A stretch of DNA of 64,000 nt from Bacteroidales bacterium UBA3653 (GTDB lineage: Bacteria > Bacteroidota > Bacteroidia > Bacteroidales > Paludibacteraceae), in assembly GCA_002373505.1 (NCBI GenBank), contig DFKE01000017.1:377297-441296 (forward strand), given 5' to 3'. Positions 25,220 to 34,600 of the stretch are shown here, piece by piece; position 1 is the stretch's first letter; the number at the start of each line of letters is the position of its first letter. Both the position numbers and the translations under genes were made by a program. The notes under the pieces are model-generated. The model made no database searches. It was not told the origin of the DNA and saw only the letters and a list, made by a program, of their open reading frames with translations.

Positions 25220-26646
25220 AATGTGTGCGCGGAGGATCCGTCGAAGCAATGGGTACAGACATGGCTGCGCGGCAATCCGATAGCCCGTATGAGGGTCTCC
25301 AACTTGGTAAAACGCAGCGACTGCAGCCCGAACTTTTCAGCAATACAATCCACCATCCGCTTGTATTCCTCCGAATCAGTAACAGTATAAGCCTTTACTC
25401 TCTCATCGTCAGCGGCTGCTTCCTGTCCTTCCAGTTCCGCAATAACACGCCGCGTGATAAGTTCCATCACAGACTTGGACTCCGAGAAATTGATGAACGG
25501 ACACCCGTACACGAGCGGAGGACACGCCACACGCATATGTATCTCTTTGGCTCCTCCGTCCAGCAGACAGCGTGTGTTATCCCTCAGTTGCGTTCCCCGC
25601 ACGATAGAATCGTCGCAAAGCAACACCCTTCTGTCGCGCAAGATAGCGTTATTCTGGATCAATTTCATTTTAGCCACCAGGCTGCGCATGTTCTGATTGG
25701 TCGGCATGAACGATCGTGACCATGTAGGCGTATATTTTGATATAGCGCGTCGGTACGGCACATTATGCCCCTCCGAATACCCGATAGCCATACCGATACC
25801 CGAATCCGGCACGCCGCAACAGCAATCCACCCGGGTGTCATCTTCTTTTCCCATTGCGAAACCGATATAGTTTCTGACATCCTCCACATTACGTCCTTCG
25901 AATGAGGAAGTAGGGAAACCGTAGTAAACCCATAAGAACGAACATATCTGCATATGGTCCGGCATAGGCGGCACAAGCAACTCCACTCTATCGGCGTACA
26001 GACGCACAATCTCACCCGGTCCCAGATCCCGGAGCCTGGTAAAACCGAGATTGTAAAAAGAAGACGGTTCACTTGCCGCACAGAAAGCCCCTTCCTTCTG
26101 TCCGATGATCAAAGGCGTCCGTCCCCACAGATCCCTCGCGCACACAATGCCGTTCTCGGTAAGAAGCATCAAAGAGAGCGAGCCTTTGATTTTCTCCTGC
26201 GCATAGCGTATTCCTTCTTCCAGCGTAGGTTTCTGAATAATCATCAGCCCTACTAACTCCGTAGGATTAACCTTTCCCGAAGAAAACTCCGACAGATGCA
26301 TATTGCACTCCAGAGCCTCTTCCGCCAGCGCATCCAGATTAGCAATCTTACCCACCGTAGAAAGCGCAAAACGCCCGAGATGCGAATTGAACAGAAGCGG
26401 TTGAGCATCCGTGTCCGAGATAATTCCGATTCCTGCATTGCCAATGAATTTCGGCAATTCATCCTCCATCTTGGTTCGGAAGGAAGCCTGGGAAATAGAG
26501 TGTATCACCCGGTTGAAATGCCCCGTTTCCTTATCAAAAGTAGCCATTCCGCCACGGCGTGTGCCTAAATGCGAATGATAATCGGTTCCATAGAATACAT
26601 CCGCAGCACAGGGAGTAGTACTAATTGATCCAAAAAAACCTGCCAT
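25216..26646 (-). CDS. PurF-like amidophosphoribosyltransferase lacking the glutaminase Cys
   Basis: 476 aa with the layout of glutamine-PRPP amidotransferase. The phosphoribosyl half is intact: PRPP loop VLLCDDSIVRGTQ (about 342-353). The Cys positions resemble the 4Fe-4S ligands of the Bacillus-type enzyme (about 235, 382 and the C-terminal CTHC). The glutaminase half is not: the N-terminus reads MAGFFGS, so the catalytic Cys normally at position 2 is Ala, the HNGN oxyanion motif is STVGKIAN, and the RYST arginine motif is lost. Either it uses free ammonia or has another role; a canonical PurF would then lie elsewhere. Position in the purine operon favours a purine function. Confidence 0.85.
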   Translation of the reverse strand: MAGFFGSISTTPCAADVFYGTDYHSHLGTRRGGMATFDKETGHFNRVIHSISQASFRTKMEDELPKFIGNAGIGIISDTDAQPLLFNSHLGRFALSTVGKIANLDALAEEALECNMHLSEFSSGKVNPTELVGLMIIQKPTLEEGIRYAQEKIKGSLSLMLLTENGIVCARDLWGRTPLIIGQKEGAFCAASEPSSFYNLGFTRLRDLGPGEIVRLYADRVELLVPPMPDHMQICSFLWVYYGFPTSSFEGRNVEDVRNYIGFAMGKEDDTRVDCCCGVPDSGIGMAIGYSEGHNVPYRRAISKYTPTWSRSFMPTNQNMRSLVAKMKLIQNNAILRDRRVLLCDDSIVRGTQLRDNTRCLLDGGAKEIHMRVACPPLVYGCPFINFSESKSVMELITRRVIAELEGQEAAADDERVKAYTVTDSEEYKRMVDCIAEKFGLQSLRFTKLETLIRAIGLPRSHVCTHCFDGSSAHTL

Positions 26647-26675
26647 AAATATTCCTTAAATAAACAGACTTAAAT

Positions 26676-27620
26676 TTATTTCTTCAGATAAGCATTGATA
26701 TTATTCTCAATGCGTGTTGCTAAATCACAGGTCTCTTCTTTCACGAACGCGTCCCCTGTAATACCTTCGTACAGTTCCACATAACGATCCGTGATCGATT
26801 GAACGATAGCTGGCGTCATTTCAGGCACTTGTTGTCCTGCCTTACCTTGGAAACCATTTTCCATCAGCCATTCTCTGACGAACTCTTTGGAGAGCTGGCG
26901 TTGCGGTTCTCCCGCTTCAAAGCGTTCCGCATAGCCGTCGGCATAGAAATAGCGGCTTGAATCAGGCGTATGCACCTCATCCATCAGCATCACTTTTCCG
27001 TTGCACGAACCAAACTCATATTTGGTGTCAACCAGGATGAGTCCATGCTTCTCTGCTATCTCCTGACCTCTGGCAAAGAGCGCCAATGCATACTGCTCTA
27101 TCTGCCTGTACTCATTCTCCGGCACCAATCCGCGCGCAAGGATTTCTTCGCGGGAGATATCCTCGTCATGGGTACCAATCTCCGCTTTGGTAGTAGGTGT
27201 GATAATAGGAGTCGGGAACTTCTCATTCTCCCTCATCCCATCCGGCAGTTTAACCCCGCATATCTCCCTTGCACCGGCTTTGTATGCCCTCCAGGCAGAG
27301 CCACAGAGGTAGCCGCGTACAATCATTTCAACCGGATAGCCCTTGCAACGATAGCCGATAGAAACCATCGGATCCGGTGTCGCCAACAGCCAGTTAGGCA
27401 CTATATCCCTCGTCTCATTCAAAAACTTAGCCGCAATCTGGTTGAGGATCTGTCCCTTGAAGGGGATTCCCTCCGGCAGAATGACGTCAAAAGCAGAGAT
27501 GCGGTCTGTAGCCACCATACAAAGCAGGTTGTCACCAATGAAATAGACATCACGTACTTTGCCATGATAGACACTCGTTTGACCGGGAAAAGAAAAATTG
27601 GTTGATGTTAATGCGTTCAT
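26676..27620 (-). CDS. purC: SAICAR synthetase
   Basis: Joins aspartate to CAIR with ATP, step 8 of de novo IMP synthesis. The 314-aa protein is the long form (yeast/Bacteroidetes type). Key segments are YHGKVRDVYFIGDNLLCMVATDRISAFDV interrupted by normal family variation, RGYLCGSAWRAYKAG, PTTKAEIGTHDEDIS and LVDTKYEFG then MLMDEVHTPDSSRYFYAD. It starts 31 bp after carB behind a heptamer-style tract and is 29 bp from the purF-like gene. Confidence 0.96.
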   Translation of the reverse strand: MNALTSTNFSFPGQTSVYHGKVRDVYFIGDNLLCMVATDRISAFDVILPEGIPFKGQILNQIAAKFLNETRDIVPNWLLATPDPMVSIGYRCKGYPVEMIVRGYLCGSAWRAYKAGAREICGVKLPDGMRENEKFPTPIITPTTKAEIGTHDEDISREEILARGLVPENEYRQIEQYALALFARGQEIAEKHGLILVDTKYEFGSCNGKVMLMDEVHTPDSSRYFYADGYAERFEAGEPQRQLSKEFVREWLMENGFQGKAGQQVPEMTPAIVQSITDRYVELYEGITGDAFVKEETCDLATRIENNINAYLKK

Positions 27621-27630
27621 ATTATATCGA

Positions 27631-27655
27631 ATTACGAATTAAAATTACGGATTAC
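27631..27655 (-). repeat. Heptamer-style tract at the carB/purC junction
   Basis: Plus-strand units ATTACGA, ATTAAA, ATTACGG, ATTAC. The carB stop (TAA, 27652-27654) is part of the last unit. Confidence 0.65.
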
Positions 27656-30600
27656 TTATACTCGCTCCACTCTCTGATAGCAAGCGTATCCAGCGGCACA
27701 TCAAGAAAAGCATTGATGAATGCCTCTGCCAACCGGGCGTTGGTAATCAACGGTATATTGAGGTCCACCGCCGTACGCCGCATCTGGTAATAACTGTCAT
27801 GCACCGTGTCCGCCAAGGTATCTACAGGTATGCCTACAAACAGCTCAATCTGTTTGTTATGCATCAGATTAGAGACAATCGGTTGTTTCAGCTGGCCGAA
27901 TTCATCCAAATGCTCTTTCTTGTACACCCGGATATTAGGCACGCCTACCCCGTTGAGGAACTCACTTGTACCTCCCGTGGCGTAGATGGTATAGCCGCGT
28001 TGCACAAGTCTCTTGATAACATCCAGAAGATGCGCGCGCTGTTTCGGCCCGCCTATGGCAAAAAGAATATTCTTCTTAGGGATACGCATTCCTACCGATA
28101 ACAGCGATTTGAGGAGCGCACAACTTGCGTCTTCTCCAAGGCATCCCACTTCGCCGGTAGAAGCCATGTCCACTCCCAGTATAGGATCGGCATCCTGAAG
28201 CCGGTTAAAAGAGAACTGCGAGGCCTTTACTCCCACATAGTCAAAATCAAAGAGCGATTTGTGGGGCCGTTCGATAGGCAAACCAAGCATGATACGTGTT
28301 GCGAGGTCTATGAGATTGATCTTCAGCACTTTGCTCACAAACGGGAACGACCGTGAGGCACGAAGATTACACTCGATTACTTTGATCTCATTCTCCCGCG
28401 CCAGATATTGGATATTGAACGGTCCGGAGATATTCAGTTCACGCGCTATCCGACCGGAAATACGTTTAATACGGCGTACGGTCTCTACATATAGTTTCTG
28501 CGCGGGGAACATGATCGTAGCATCGCCTGAATGGACTCCGGCAAACTCCACATGCTCGGAGATAGCATATGCTATTATCTCTCCGTCGCGCGCAACAGCA
28601 TCCATCTCCACTTCTTTGGTATTGGTCATGAACTTGGAAATAACCACAGGATGCTCTTTCGACACTTTGGCTGCCAGTTGCAGGAACTTATGCAGTTGCT
28701 CCTCGTTGGAGCAAACATTCATCGCTGCTCCGGAAAGGACATAAGACGGACGTACGAGGACAGGATATCCTACCCTCTCAATGAACTTTTCTACGTCGTC
28801 CATCGAGGTCAAAGCACTCCATTCCGGCTGATCCACTCCGATACGATCCAGCATAGCAGAGAATTTATCCCGATCCTCTGCGTTATCAATGGATTTTGCC
28901 GAAGTGCCCAAGATAGGAACTTGCTGTTTGTCCAGTTTCATCGCCAGATTGTTCGGGATCTGTCCTCCGGTGGAAACGATCACTCCTTGCGGGTTCTCCA
29001 GTTCAATGATATCCATCACGCGTTCAAACGTGAGTTCATCGAAATAGAGGCGGTCACACACATCATAATCCGTAGAAACAGTCTCGGGGTTATAATTGAT
29101 CATAACCGAGCGGAACCCATTATTGCGGATGGTATTCAGAGCCTGTACTCCGCACCAGTCAAACTCTACAGACGAACCGATCCTGTATGCACCGGAACCC
29201 AATACAATAATTGATTTATGGTCTCCCGTATAATGCACATCGTTCTTGATGCCGCTATACGTCAGATAGAGGTAATTGGTCTGTGCCGGGAACTCTCCTG
29301 CCAACGTGTCTATCTGTTTTACGACCGGCAGTACGCCCATGTTCTTACGGAATTCACGCATCTTAATGACCGCTTGATCCATCGGCATCTGCTTGCCTAA
29401 TCCAACAGCCCGTGCAATCTGGAAATCCGAGAATCCCAGCTGTTTGGCGCGCAGAAGGAGGTCGTGCGACAGATTTTCCAACCCACCCGTCTGTCTGAGT
29501 TTGAGATCCCATTGAATGATATGCTCCAAGCGCTGCAGGAACCAATTATCAATCTTCGTCAGTTTGTGTATCCGCTCAACGCTATAGCCCTCATACATCG
29601 CTTGTGCAATAGCAAAAATGCGCTTGTCCGTAGGAGCTTTGAGCGCCGCATCCAGATCATCCACATGAAGGTCTTTGTTTTCCGTAAAACCATGCATTCC
29701 CTGCCCGATCATTCTCAGACCTTTCTGAATAGCATCCTCGAAAGTACGGCCTATTGCCATTACTTCACCTACGGATTTCATGGAGCTACCAAGTTCACGG
29801 TTTACCCCGCGGAACTTACCCAAATCCCAACGAGGTATCTTGCATACCACATAATCCAGCGCAGGCTCGAAGAAAGCGGAAGTGGATTGCGTAACGGAGT
29901 TCTTGAGTTCAAACAGACCATATCCGAGGCCTAATTTTGCTGCAACAAACGCAAGAGGATAGCCGGTTGCCTTGGAAGCCAAGGCAGAAGAACGGCTGAG
30001 ACGTGCGTTAACCTCAATAACGCGGTAGTCTTCCGATTCAGGATCAAAGGCATACTGCACATTGCATTCACCTACGATACCTAAATGGCGGATGATGCGG
30101 ATAGCAAGAGCGCGCAGTTTATGGTATTCAGAGTTAGTGAGCGTTTGAGAGGGCGCTATCACGATGGATTCACCGGTATGTATTCCCAGCGGATCAAAAT
30201 TCTCCATATTACATACCGTAATACAGTTGTCATAGCGGTCACGCACTACTTCGTACTCAATCTCTTTCCACCCCTTGAGTGACTTCTCCACAAGAACCTG
30301 CGGCGAGAACGAGAATGCTTTCTCCGCCAGCCTATCCAACTCCTGCTCATTGTCGCAGAATCCCGAGCCAAGACCACCCAAAGCGTACGCAGCACGGATA
30401 ATAACCGGATACCCCAATTCAGTTGCGGCACGACGAGCCTCTTCTATGGTTTCACACGCTTCGGATTTGATCGTCTTGACCTCAATCTGGTCCAATTGGC
30501 GTACGAAAAGTTCGCGGTCTTCCGTATTGATAATTGTCTCTACCGGCGTTCCTAATACTTGCACATTATATTTTTCCAACACCCCGGAGCGATAAAGAGC

Positions 30601-30897
30601 GACCCCGCAGTTGAGGGCTGTTTGTCCGCCGAAGGAAAGCAGAATGCCGTCCGGGCGCTCTTTCTCTATCAGACGCTCAACGAAATAAGGGGTAACCGGC
30701 AAGAAATAGATATGATCCGCTACTCCTTCGGATGTCTGTACTGTAGCGATATTAGGATTGATCAGTACGGTCTCTATCCCTTCTTCACGAAGTGCTTTAA
30801 GCGCTTGGGAGCCCGAATAATCGAACTCACCGGCTTCGCCGATTTTAAGAGCACCTGAGCCAAGAACTAATACTTTATGTATGTTTTCAAATTTCAT
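27652..30897 (-). CDS. carB: Carbamoyl-phosphate synthase large subunit
   Basis: Makes carbamoyl phosphate from bicarbonate, ATP and ammonia tunnelled from CarA, for pyrimidines and arginine. At 1081 aa it has the usual duplicated ATP-grasp architecture: VLVLGSGALKIGEAGEFDYSG-type first half, SIIVLGSGAYRIGSSVEFDWCG in the second half, and a C-terminal MGS-like allosteric domain (about 940-1060, QRGYTIYATGGTSEFLNG). It lies 10 bp downstream of carA. The allosteric domain suggests control by UMP or ornithine, but the effector cannot be read. Confidence 0.97.
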   Translation of the reverse strand: MKFENIHKVLVLGSGALKIGEAGEFDYSGSQALKALREEGIETVLINPNIATVQTSEGVADHIYFLPVTPYFVERLIEKERPDGILLSFGGQTALNCGVALYRSGVLEKYNVQVLGTPVETIINTEDRELFVRQLDQIEVKTIKSEACETIEEARRAATELGYPVIIRAAYALGGLGSGFCDNEQELDRLAEKAFSFSPQVLVEKSLKGWKEIEYEVVRDRYDNCITVCNMENFDPLGIHTGESIVIAPSQTLTNSEYHKLRALAIRIIRHLGIVGECNVQYAFDPESEDYRVIEVNARLSRSSALASKATGYPLAFVAAKLGLGYGLFELKNSVTQSTSAFFEPALDYVVCKIPRWDLGKFRGVNRELGSSMKSVGEVMAIGRTFEDAIQKGLRMIGQGMHGFTENKDLHVDDLDAALKAPTDKRIFAIAQAMYEGYSVERIHKLTKIDNWFLQRLEHIIQWDLKLRQTGGLENLSHDLLLRAKQLGFSDFQIARAVGLGKQMPMDQAVIKMREFRKNMGVLPVVKQIDTLAGEFPAQTNYLYLTYSGIKNDVHYTGDHKSIIVLGSGAYRIGSSVEFDWCGVQALNTIRNNGFRSVMINYNPETVSTDYDVCDRLYFDELTFERVMDIIELENPQGVIVSTGGQIPNNLAMKLDKQQVPILGTSAKSIDNAEDRDKFSAMLDRIGVDQPEWSALTSMDDVEKFIERVGYPVLVRPSYVLSGAAMNVCSNEEQLHKFLQLAAKVSKEHPVVISKFMTNTKEVEMDAVARDGEIIAYAISEHVEFAGVHSGDATIMFPAQKLYVETVRRIKRISGRIARELNISGPFNIQYLARENEIKVIECNLRASRSFPFVSKVLKINLIDLATRIMLGLPIERPHKSLFDFDYVGVKASQFSFNRLQDADPILGVDMASTGEVGCLGEDASCALLKSLLSVGMRIPKKNILFAIGGPKQRAHLLDVIKRLVQRGYTIYATGGTSEFLNGVGVPNIRVYKKEHLDEFGQLKQPIVSNLMHNKQIELFVGIPVDTLADTVHDSYYQMRRTAVDLNIPLITNARLAEAFINAFLDVPLDTLAIREWSEYK

Positions 30898-30907
30898 ATC
30901 GATACAA

Positions 30908-32014
30908 TTATTGGTTTAGAAGCTTTACGAAATCATCAAATAAGAACTCTGTATCCACCGGTCCGGAACAAGCCTCCGGATGGAATTGCGCAGAGAACCA
31001 AGGCTCCGTTTTATGTCTGATACCTTCGTTAGACCCATCATTCATATTGACAAACAACGGTTCCCACTCTTCCGGTAATGTATTTGCATCCACCGCGTAT
31101 CCGTGGTTTTGCGAAGTTATAAAACAACGGTCAGTACCTACCATTCGTACCGGTTGATTGTGCGAACGATGACCATACGGCAACTTATAAATAGTCGCTC
31201 CGGCAGCCTTACCCAGCAACTGGTTACCCATACATATACCGGCTATAGGTTTATGGGATTTCATGTATGTCTTGATATGATCCACCAATACCTGACAGGT
31301 ATCCGGATTGCCCGGTCCATTGGAGAGGAAAAGACCGTCTGCCTCTATCGTATTGAAATCATAATCCCATGGCACTCGTATCACTTCCAGCCCCCGGTTG
31401 ATGAGACACCGTATAATATTATGTTTCACTCCGCAATCCACAAGAATGACCTTTTTCGCTTTGCCCTCATTATAGCGGATAACTTGTTTGCACGAAACCT
31501 GCGCTACAAAATTCACATCCTCGTATTGCGCTTCCGGCGCCGACGCACAGCCTTCTATCTCAATCGACCCCATCATCACTCCATGCTCACGGAGCAGCAT
31601 CGTCAATGCGCGCGTATCAATACCCGTAATGCCCGGAATATTCTCACGTTTGAGCCATTCGGCAAGCGTCTCATGACCGTTCCAATGGCTGAATTCCCCG
31701 CTGTACTCACTGCAAATGATCGCTCTCGCATAGATACGGTCACTCTCCATGAAAGTGGCTAATCCATCCGGACGGAAAGAAAACTCCGGCACACCGTAGT
31801 TGCCTACCAACGGGAAAGTAATGGTCATCAGTTGGCCCGCATAACTCGGGTCAGTAAGCGATTCCGGATACCCCACCATCGCAGTATTGAATACCACCTC
31901 GCCACTTACCGGTACGTCAGCGCCAAAACTAAAGCCCTCAAAGACGGTACCATCACTAAGCCGTAAAAATGCTTTTTTCTTAGCCAATGTGGCACGATTA
32001 ACTTCGTTTTTCAT
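30908..32014 (-). CDS. carA: Carbamoyl-phosphate synthase small (glutaminase) subunit
   Basis: Releases ammonia from glutamine for CarB. The N-terminal region has GEVVFNTAMVGYPESLTDPSYAGQ; the C-terminal class I amidotransferase has the nucleophile Cys in GICMGNQLLGKAAGA, with the His and Glu of the triad in FHPEA. The ATG at 32014 overlaps the purA stop as TAATG; a further in-frame ATG at 32023 would add three residues. Length is 368 aa. Confidence 0.96.
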   Translation of the reverse strand: MKNEVNRATLAKKKAFLRLSDGTVFEGFSFGADVPVSGEVVFNTAMVGYPESLTDPSYAGQLMTITFPLVGNYGVPEFSFRPDGLATFMESDRIYARAIICSEYSGEFSHWNGHETLAEWLKRENIPGITGIDTRALTMLLREHGVMMGSIEIEGCASAPEAQYEDVNFVAQVSCKQVIRYNEGKAKKVILVDCGVKHNIIRCLINRGLEVIRVPWDYDFNTIEADGLFLSNGPGNPDTCQVLVDHIKTYMKSHKPIAGICMGNQLLGKAAGATIYKLPYGHRSHNQPVRMVGTDRCFITSQNHGYAVDANTLPEEWEPLFVNMNDGSNEGIRHKTEPWFSAQFHPEACSGPVDTEFLFDDFVKLLNQ

Positions 32015-33309
32015 TATCTCCATATAGTTGCTTCGCGATCCGGACCTACTGAAATTATCTTAATAGGAGTAGCCAATTCGCGTTCCAAGAAATTAACATA
32101 GTTAATAAATGCCTGCGGTAGTTCCTCCTGCTTGGTGCAGTGTGTCAAATCCGTCTGCCAACCGGGGAACTCCTCGTACACAGGCTCTACATTCTTATCA
32201 ATAGAGAACGGGAAATCACGCGTCAGTTCTCCGTTGATACGATAAGCCGTGCAAGCTTTGATAACAGGGAACGTATCCAACACGTCGGATTTCATCATCA
32301 GCAGTTGTGTTACCCCGTTGAGCATGATAGTATATCGCAGTGCGACAAGATCAATCCATCCGCAACGGCGTTCGCGTCCGGTAACCGCACCGTACTCATG
32401 CCCTATTGCGCGGATCTTCTTGCCCGTTTCATCAAACAGCTCTGTCGGGAAAGGCCCTGAGCCTACACGCGTACAATAGGCTTTGAAAATACCATACACT
32501 TCTCCAATCCGGCTTGGCGCCAATCCGAGACCGGTGCATGCTCCGGCACAAACCGTATTGCTGGAAGTCACAAAGGGATAAGAGCCGAAGTCAATATCCA
32601 GCAACGATCCTTGTGCGCCTTCACATAAGATCGATTGATCTGCACTAAGCGCTTTGTTGACGAAATGCTCACTGTCAATAAAACGGAACGTACGCAGGTA
32701 TTCAATAGCCTGCATCCACTCTTTTTCAAGTGCTTCAAGTCCCTCTAATGACACAGGAGTTCCGCCATTGGCAACAGCAGAGGCATTGAGACCGTTGATC
32801 ATGTCAATATGACGGGCACGTGCCAGCGCATATTTCTCGGAAAAGCCATCAAGAATATCGCCTACACGCAGTCCGTTACGGCTCACCTTGTCCGTATATG
32901 TCGGTCCAATACCTTTTCCTGTCGTACCGATCTTGGCCTTCCCCTTAGCTGCTTCGTTTGCCTGATCCAGAATACGATGGGTCGGCAGAATCAGGTGCGC
33001 TTTCTTGGAAATATACAAGCGGTCATGTAAGTTATGACCGGATTGCGCCAGTTCTTCCGCTTCCTTTTGGAACAAAACCGGATCCAACACAACACCATTG
33101 CCTATCAGATTGACTTTGCCGCCTTGGAAGATACCGGAAGGAATACTACGCAGGACGTATTTCTGCCCTTCAAATTCAAGGGTATGCCCGGCGTTCGGAC
33201 CTCCTTGGAAGCGGGCAATAATATCATACTTCGGAGTCAGTACATCCACCATTTTGCCTTTCCCCTCATCCCCCCATTGGAGTCCTAAAAGAATGTCTGC
33301 TTTTTTCAT
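32014..33309 (-). CDS. purA: Adenylosuccinate synthetase
   Basis: First committed step from IMP to AMP, using GTP and aspartate. The 431-aa protein begins LLGLQWGDEGKGKMVD (GTP-binding GDEGKGK) and shows FQGGPNAGHT, GTTGKGIGPTYTDKVSR, CEGAQGSLLDIDFGSYPFVTSS and VGSGPFPTEL. The start overlaps the purB stop by 4 bp. Confidence 0.97.
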   Translation of the reverse strand: MKKADILLGLQWGDEGKGKMVDVLTPKYDIIARFQGGPNAGHTLEFEGQKYVLRSIPSGIFQGGKVNLIGNGVVLDPVLFQKEAEELAQSGHNLHDRLYISKKAHLILPTHRILDQANEAAKGKAKIGTTGKGIGPTYTDKVSRNGLRVGDILDGFSEKYALARARHIDMINGLNASAVANGGTPVSLEGLEALEKEWMQAIEYLRTFRFIDSEHFVNKALSADQSILCEGAQGSLLDIDFGSYPFVTSSNTVCAGACTGLGLAPSRIGEVYGIFKAYCTRVGSGPFPTELFDETGKKIRAIGHEYGAVTGRERRCGWIDLVALRYTIMLNGVTQLLMMKSDVLDTFPVIKACTAYRINGELTRDFPFSIDKNVEPVYEEFPGWQTDLTHCTKQEELPQAFINYVNFLERELATPIKIISVGPDREATIWR

Positions 33310-34598
33310 ATGCCTAATTGGTTAAAGATATAATCTACATTTTTCATGTAATAATCGAGTGTGAAGCAGTTGTCTATTTCCTGCGCCGACAAATATCGCA
33401 TTACTTCAGGCGTACTCTTGAGCAGTTCCTGCATCTGGCCCCCCTCCATCAGTGTACGCATTGCCACAGGTTGCACCAGATCATATGCCTGCTCACGTAC
33501 CAATCCTTTCTCTATCAGTGCGTTCATCACCCGTTGTGCGAAAATTGCGCCGTGAGTCAGGCCGATATTATGAAGCATATTCTCGGGATAAACCACCAGG
33601 TTATCCAAGATATTCATCAACCTTGCCAGCATATAATCCAACAACATCGTAGCATCCGGTAAAACAATCCGCTCGGTAGAAGAATGCGAAATATCCCGTT
33701 CGTGCCATAACGCGATGTTTTCAGATGCCGTACACATATAGCCGCGCATCACTCGCGCGCATCCGCATATGTTTTCAGAAGAAATAGGATTGCGCTTATG
33801 CGGCATAGCGGATGAACCTTTCTGTCCTTTGCGGAAAGCTTCCTCCACTTCCCTTACCTCCTGACGCTGCATATTACGTATCTCCAGCGCTATTTGCTCC
33901 AAAGATCCTGCAATAACGGCCAAAGAAGACAAATAGAATGCATGCCTGTCACGTCCCAACACCTGTGTTGCGATTTTAGCCGATTCGATACCCAGATGCT
34001 CGCAGACATATTGCTGGATGAAAGGCGGGATATTAGCATAATTCCCTACTGCTCCTGACAGTTTGCCGGCCTCGACACCTTTCGCAGCCATCTCAAACCG
34101 CTCCATATTGCGCTGCATCGTGGCATACCATAAAGCCCATTTTAGACCAAACGAAGTGACATCCGCGTGCATACCATGCGTACGTCCGATAACCGGAGTA
34201 TATTTGAACTCGTTGGCCCGTTTCTGCAGCACAGCCATGAATTGTTTCAGGTCATCACGCAGAATGGAATTCGCTTGCTTGAGCAAATATCCGTTGGCCG
34301 TATCAACCACGTCGGTCGAAGTCAGTCCGTAATGTACCCATTTGCGTTCCTCACCCAGCGATTCGCTGACCGTACGAGTAAAAGCCACTACATCATGGCG
34401 TGTGATCTCCTCTATCTCATGGATGCGATCCACATCAAATGATGCATTAGCACGCAGTTTGGCCACATCGTCTTTGGGAACAATCCCCAACTCAGACCAA
34501 GCTTCAGTTGCGAGTATCTCTACCTCCAGATAAGCTTGGAACTTATTCTGCTCTGTCCATATATTGCGCATTGCTACGCGCGAATAACGATCTATCAT
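33306..34598 (-). CDS. purB: Adenylosuccinate lyase
   Basis: Cleaves SAICAR to AICAR and adenylosuccinate to AMP, releasing fumarate in both. The fumarase-superfamily signature GSSAMPHKRNPISSENI and RTHGMHADVTSFG are present in a 430-aa protein of normal length. It is two bases from purT and overlaps purA by 4 bp, linking the IMP and AMP branches in one transcript. Confidence 0.97.
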   Translation of the reverse strand: MIDRYSRVAMRNIWTEQNKFQAYLEVEILATEAWSELGIVPKDDVAKLRANASFDVDRIHEIEEITRHDVVAFTRTVSESLGEERKWVHYGLTSTDVVDTANGYLLKQANSILRDDLKQFMAVLQKRANEFKYTPVIGRTHGMHADVTSFGLKWALWYATMQRNMERFEMAAKGVEAGKLSGAVGNYANIPPFIQQYVCEHLGIESAKIATQVLGRDRHAFYLSSLAVIAGSLEQIALEIRNMQRQEVREVEEAFRKGQKGSSAMPHKRNPISSENICGCARVMRGYMCTASENIALWHERDISHSSTERIVLPDATMLLDYMLARLMNILDNLVVYPENMLHNIGLTHGAIFAQRVMNALIEKGLVREQAYDLVQPVAMRTLMEGGQMQELLKSTPEVMRYLSAQEIDNCFTLDYYMKNVDYIFNQLGI

Positions 34599-34600
34599 GA

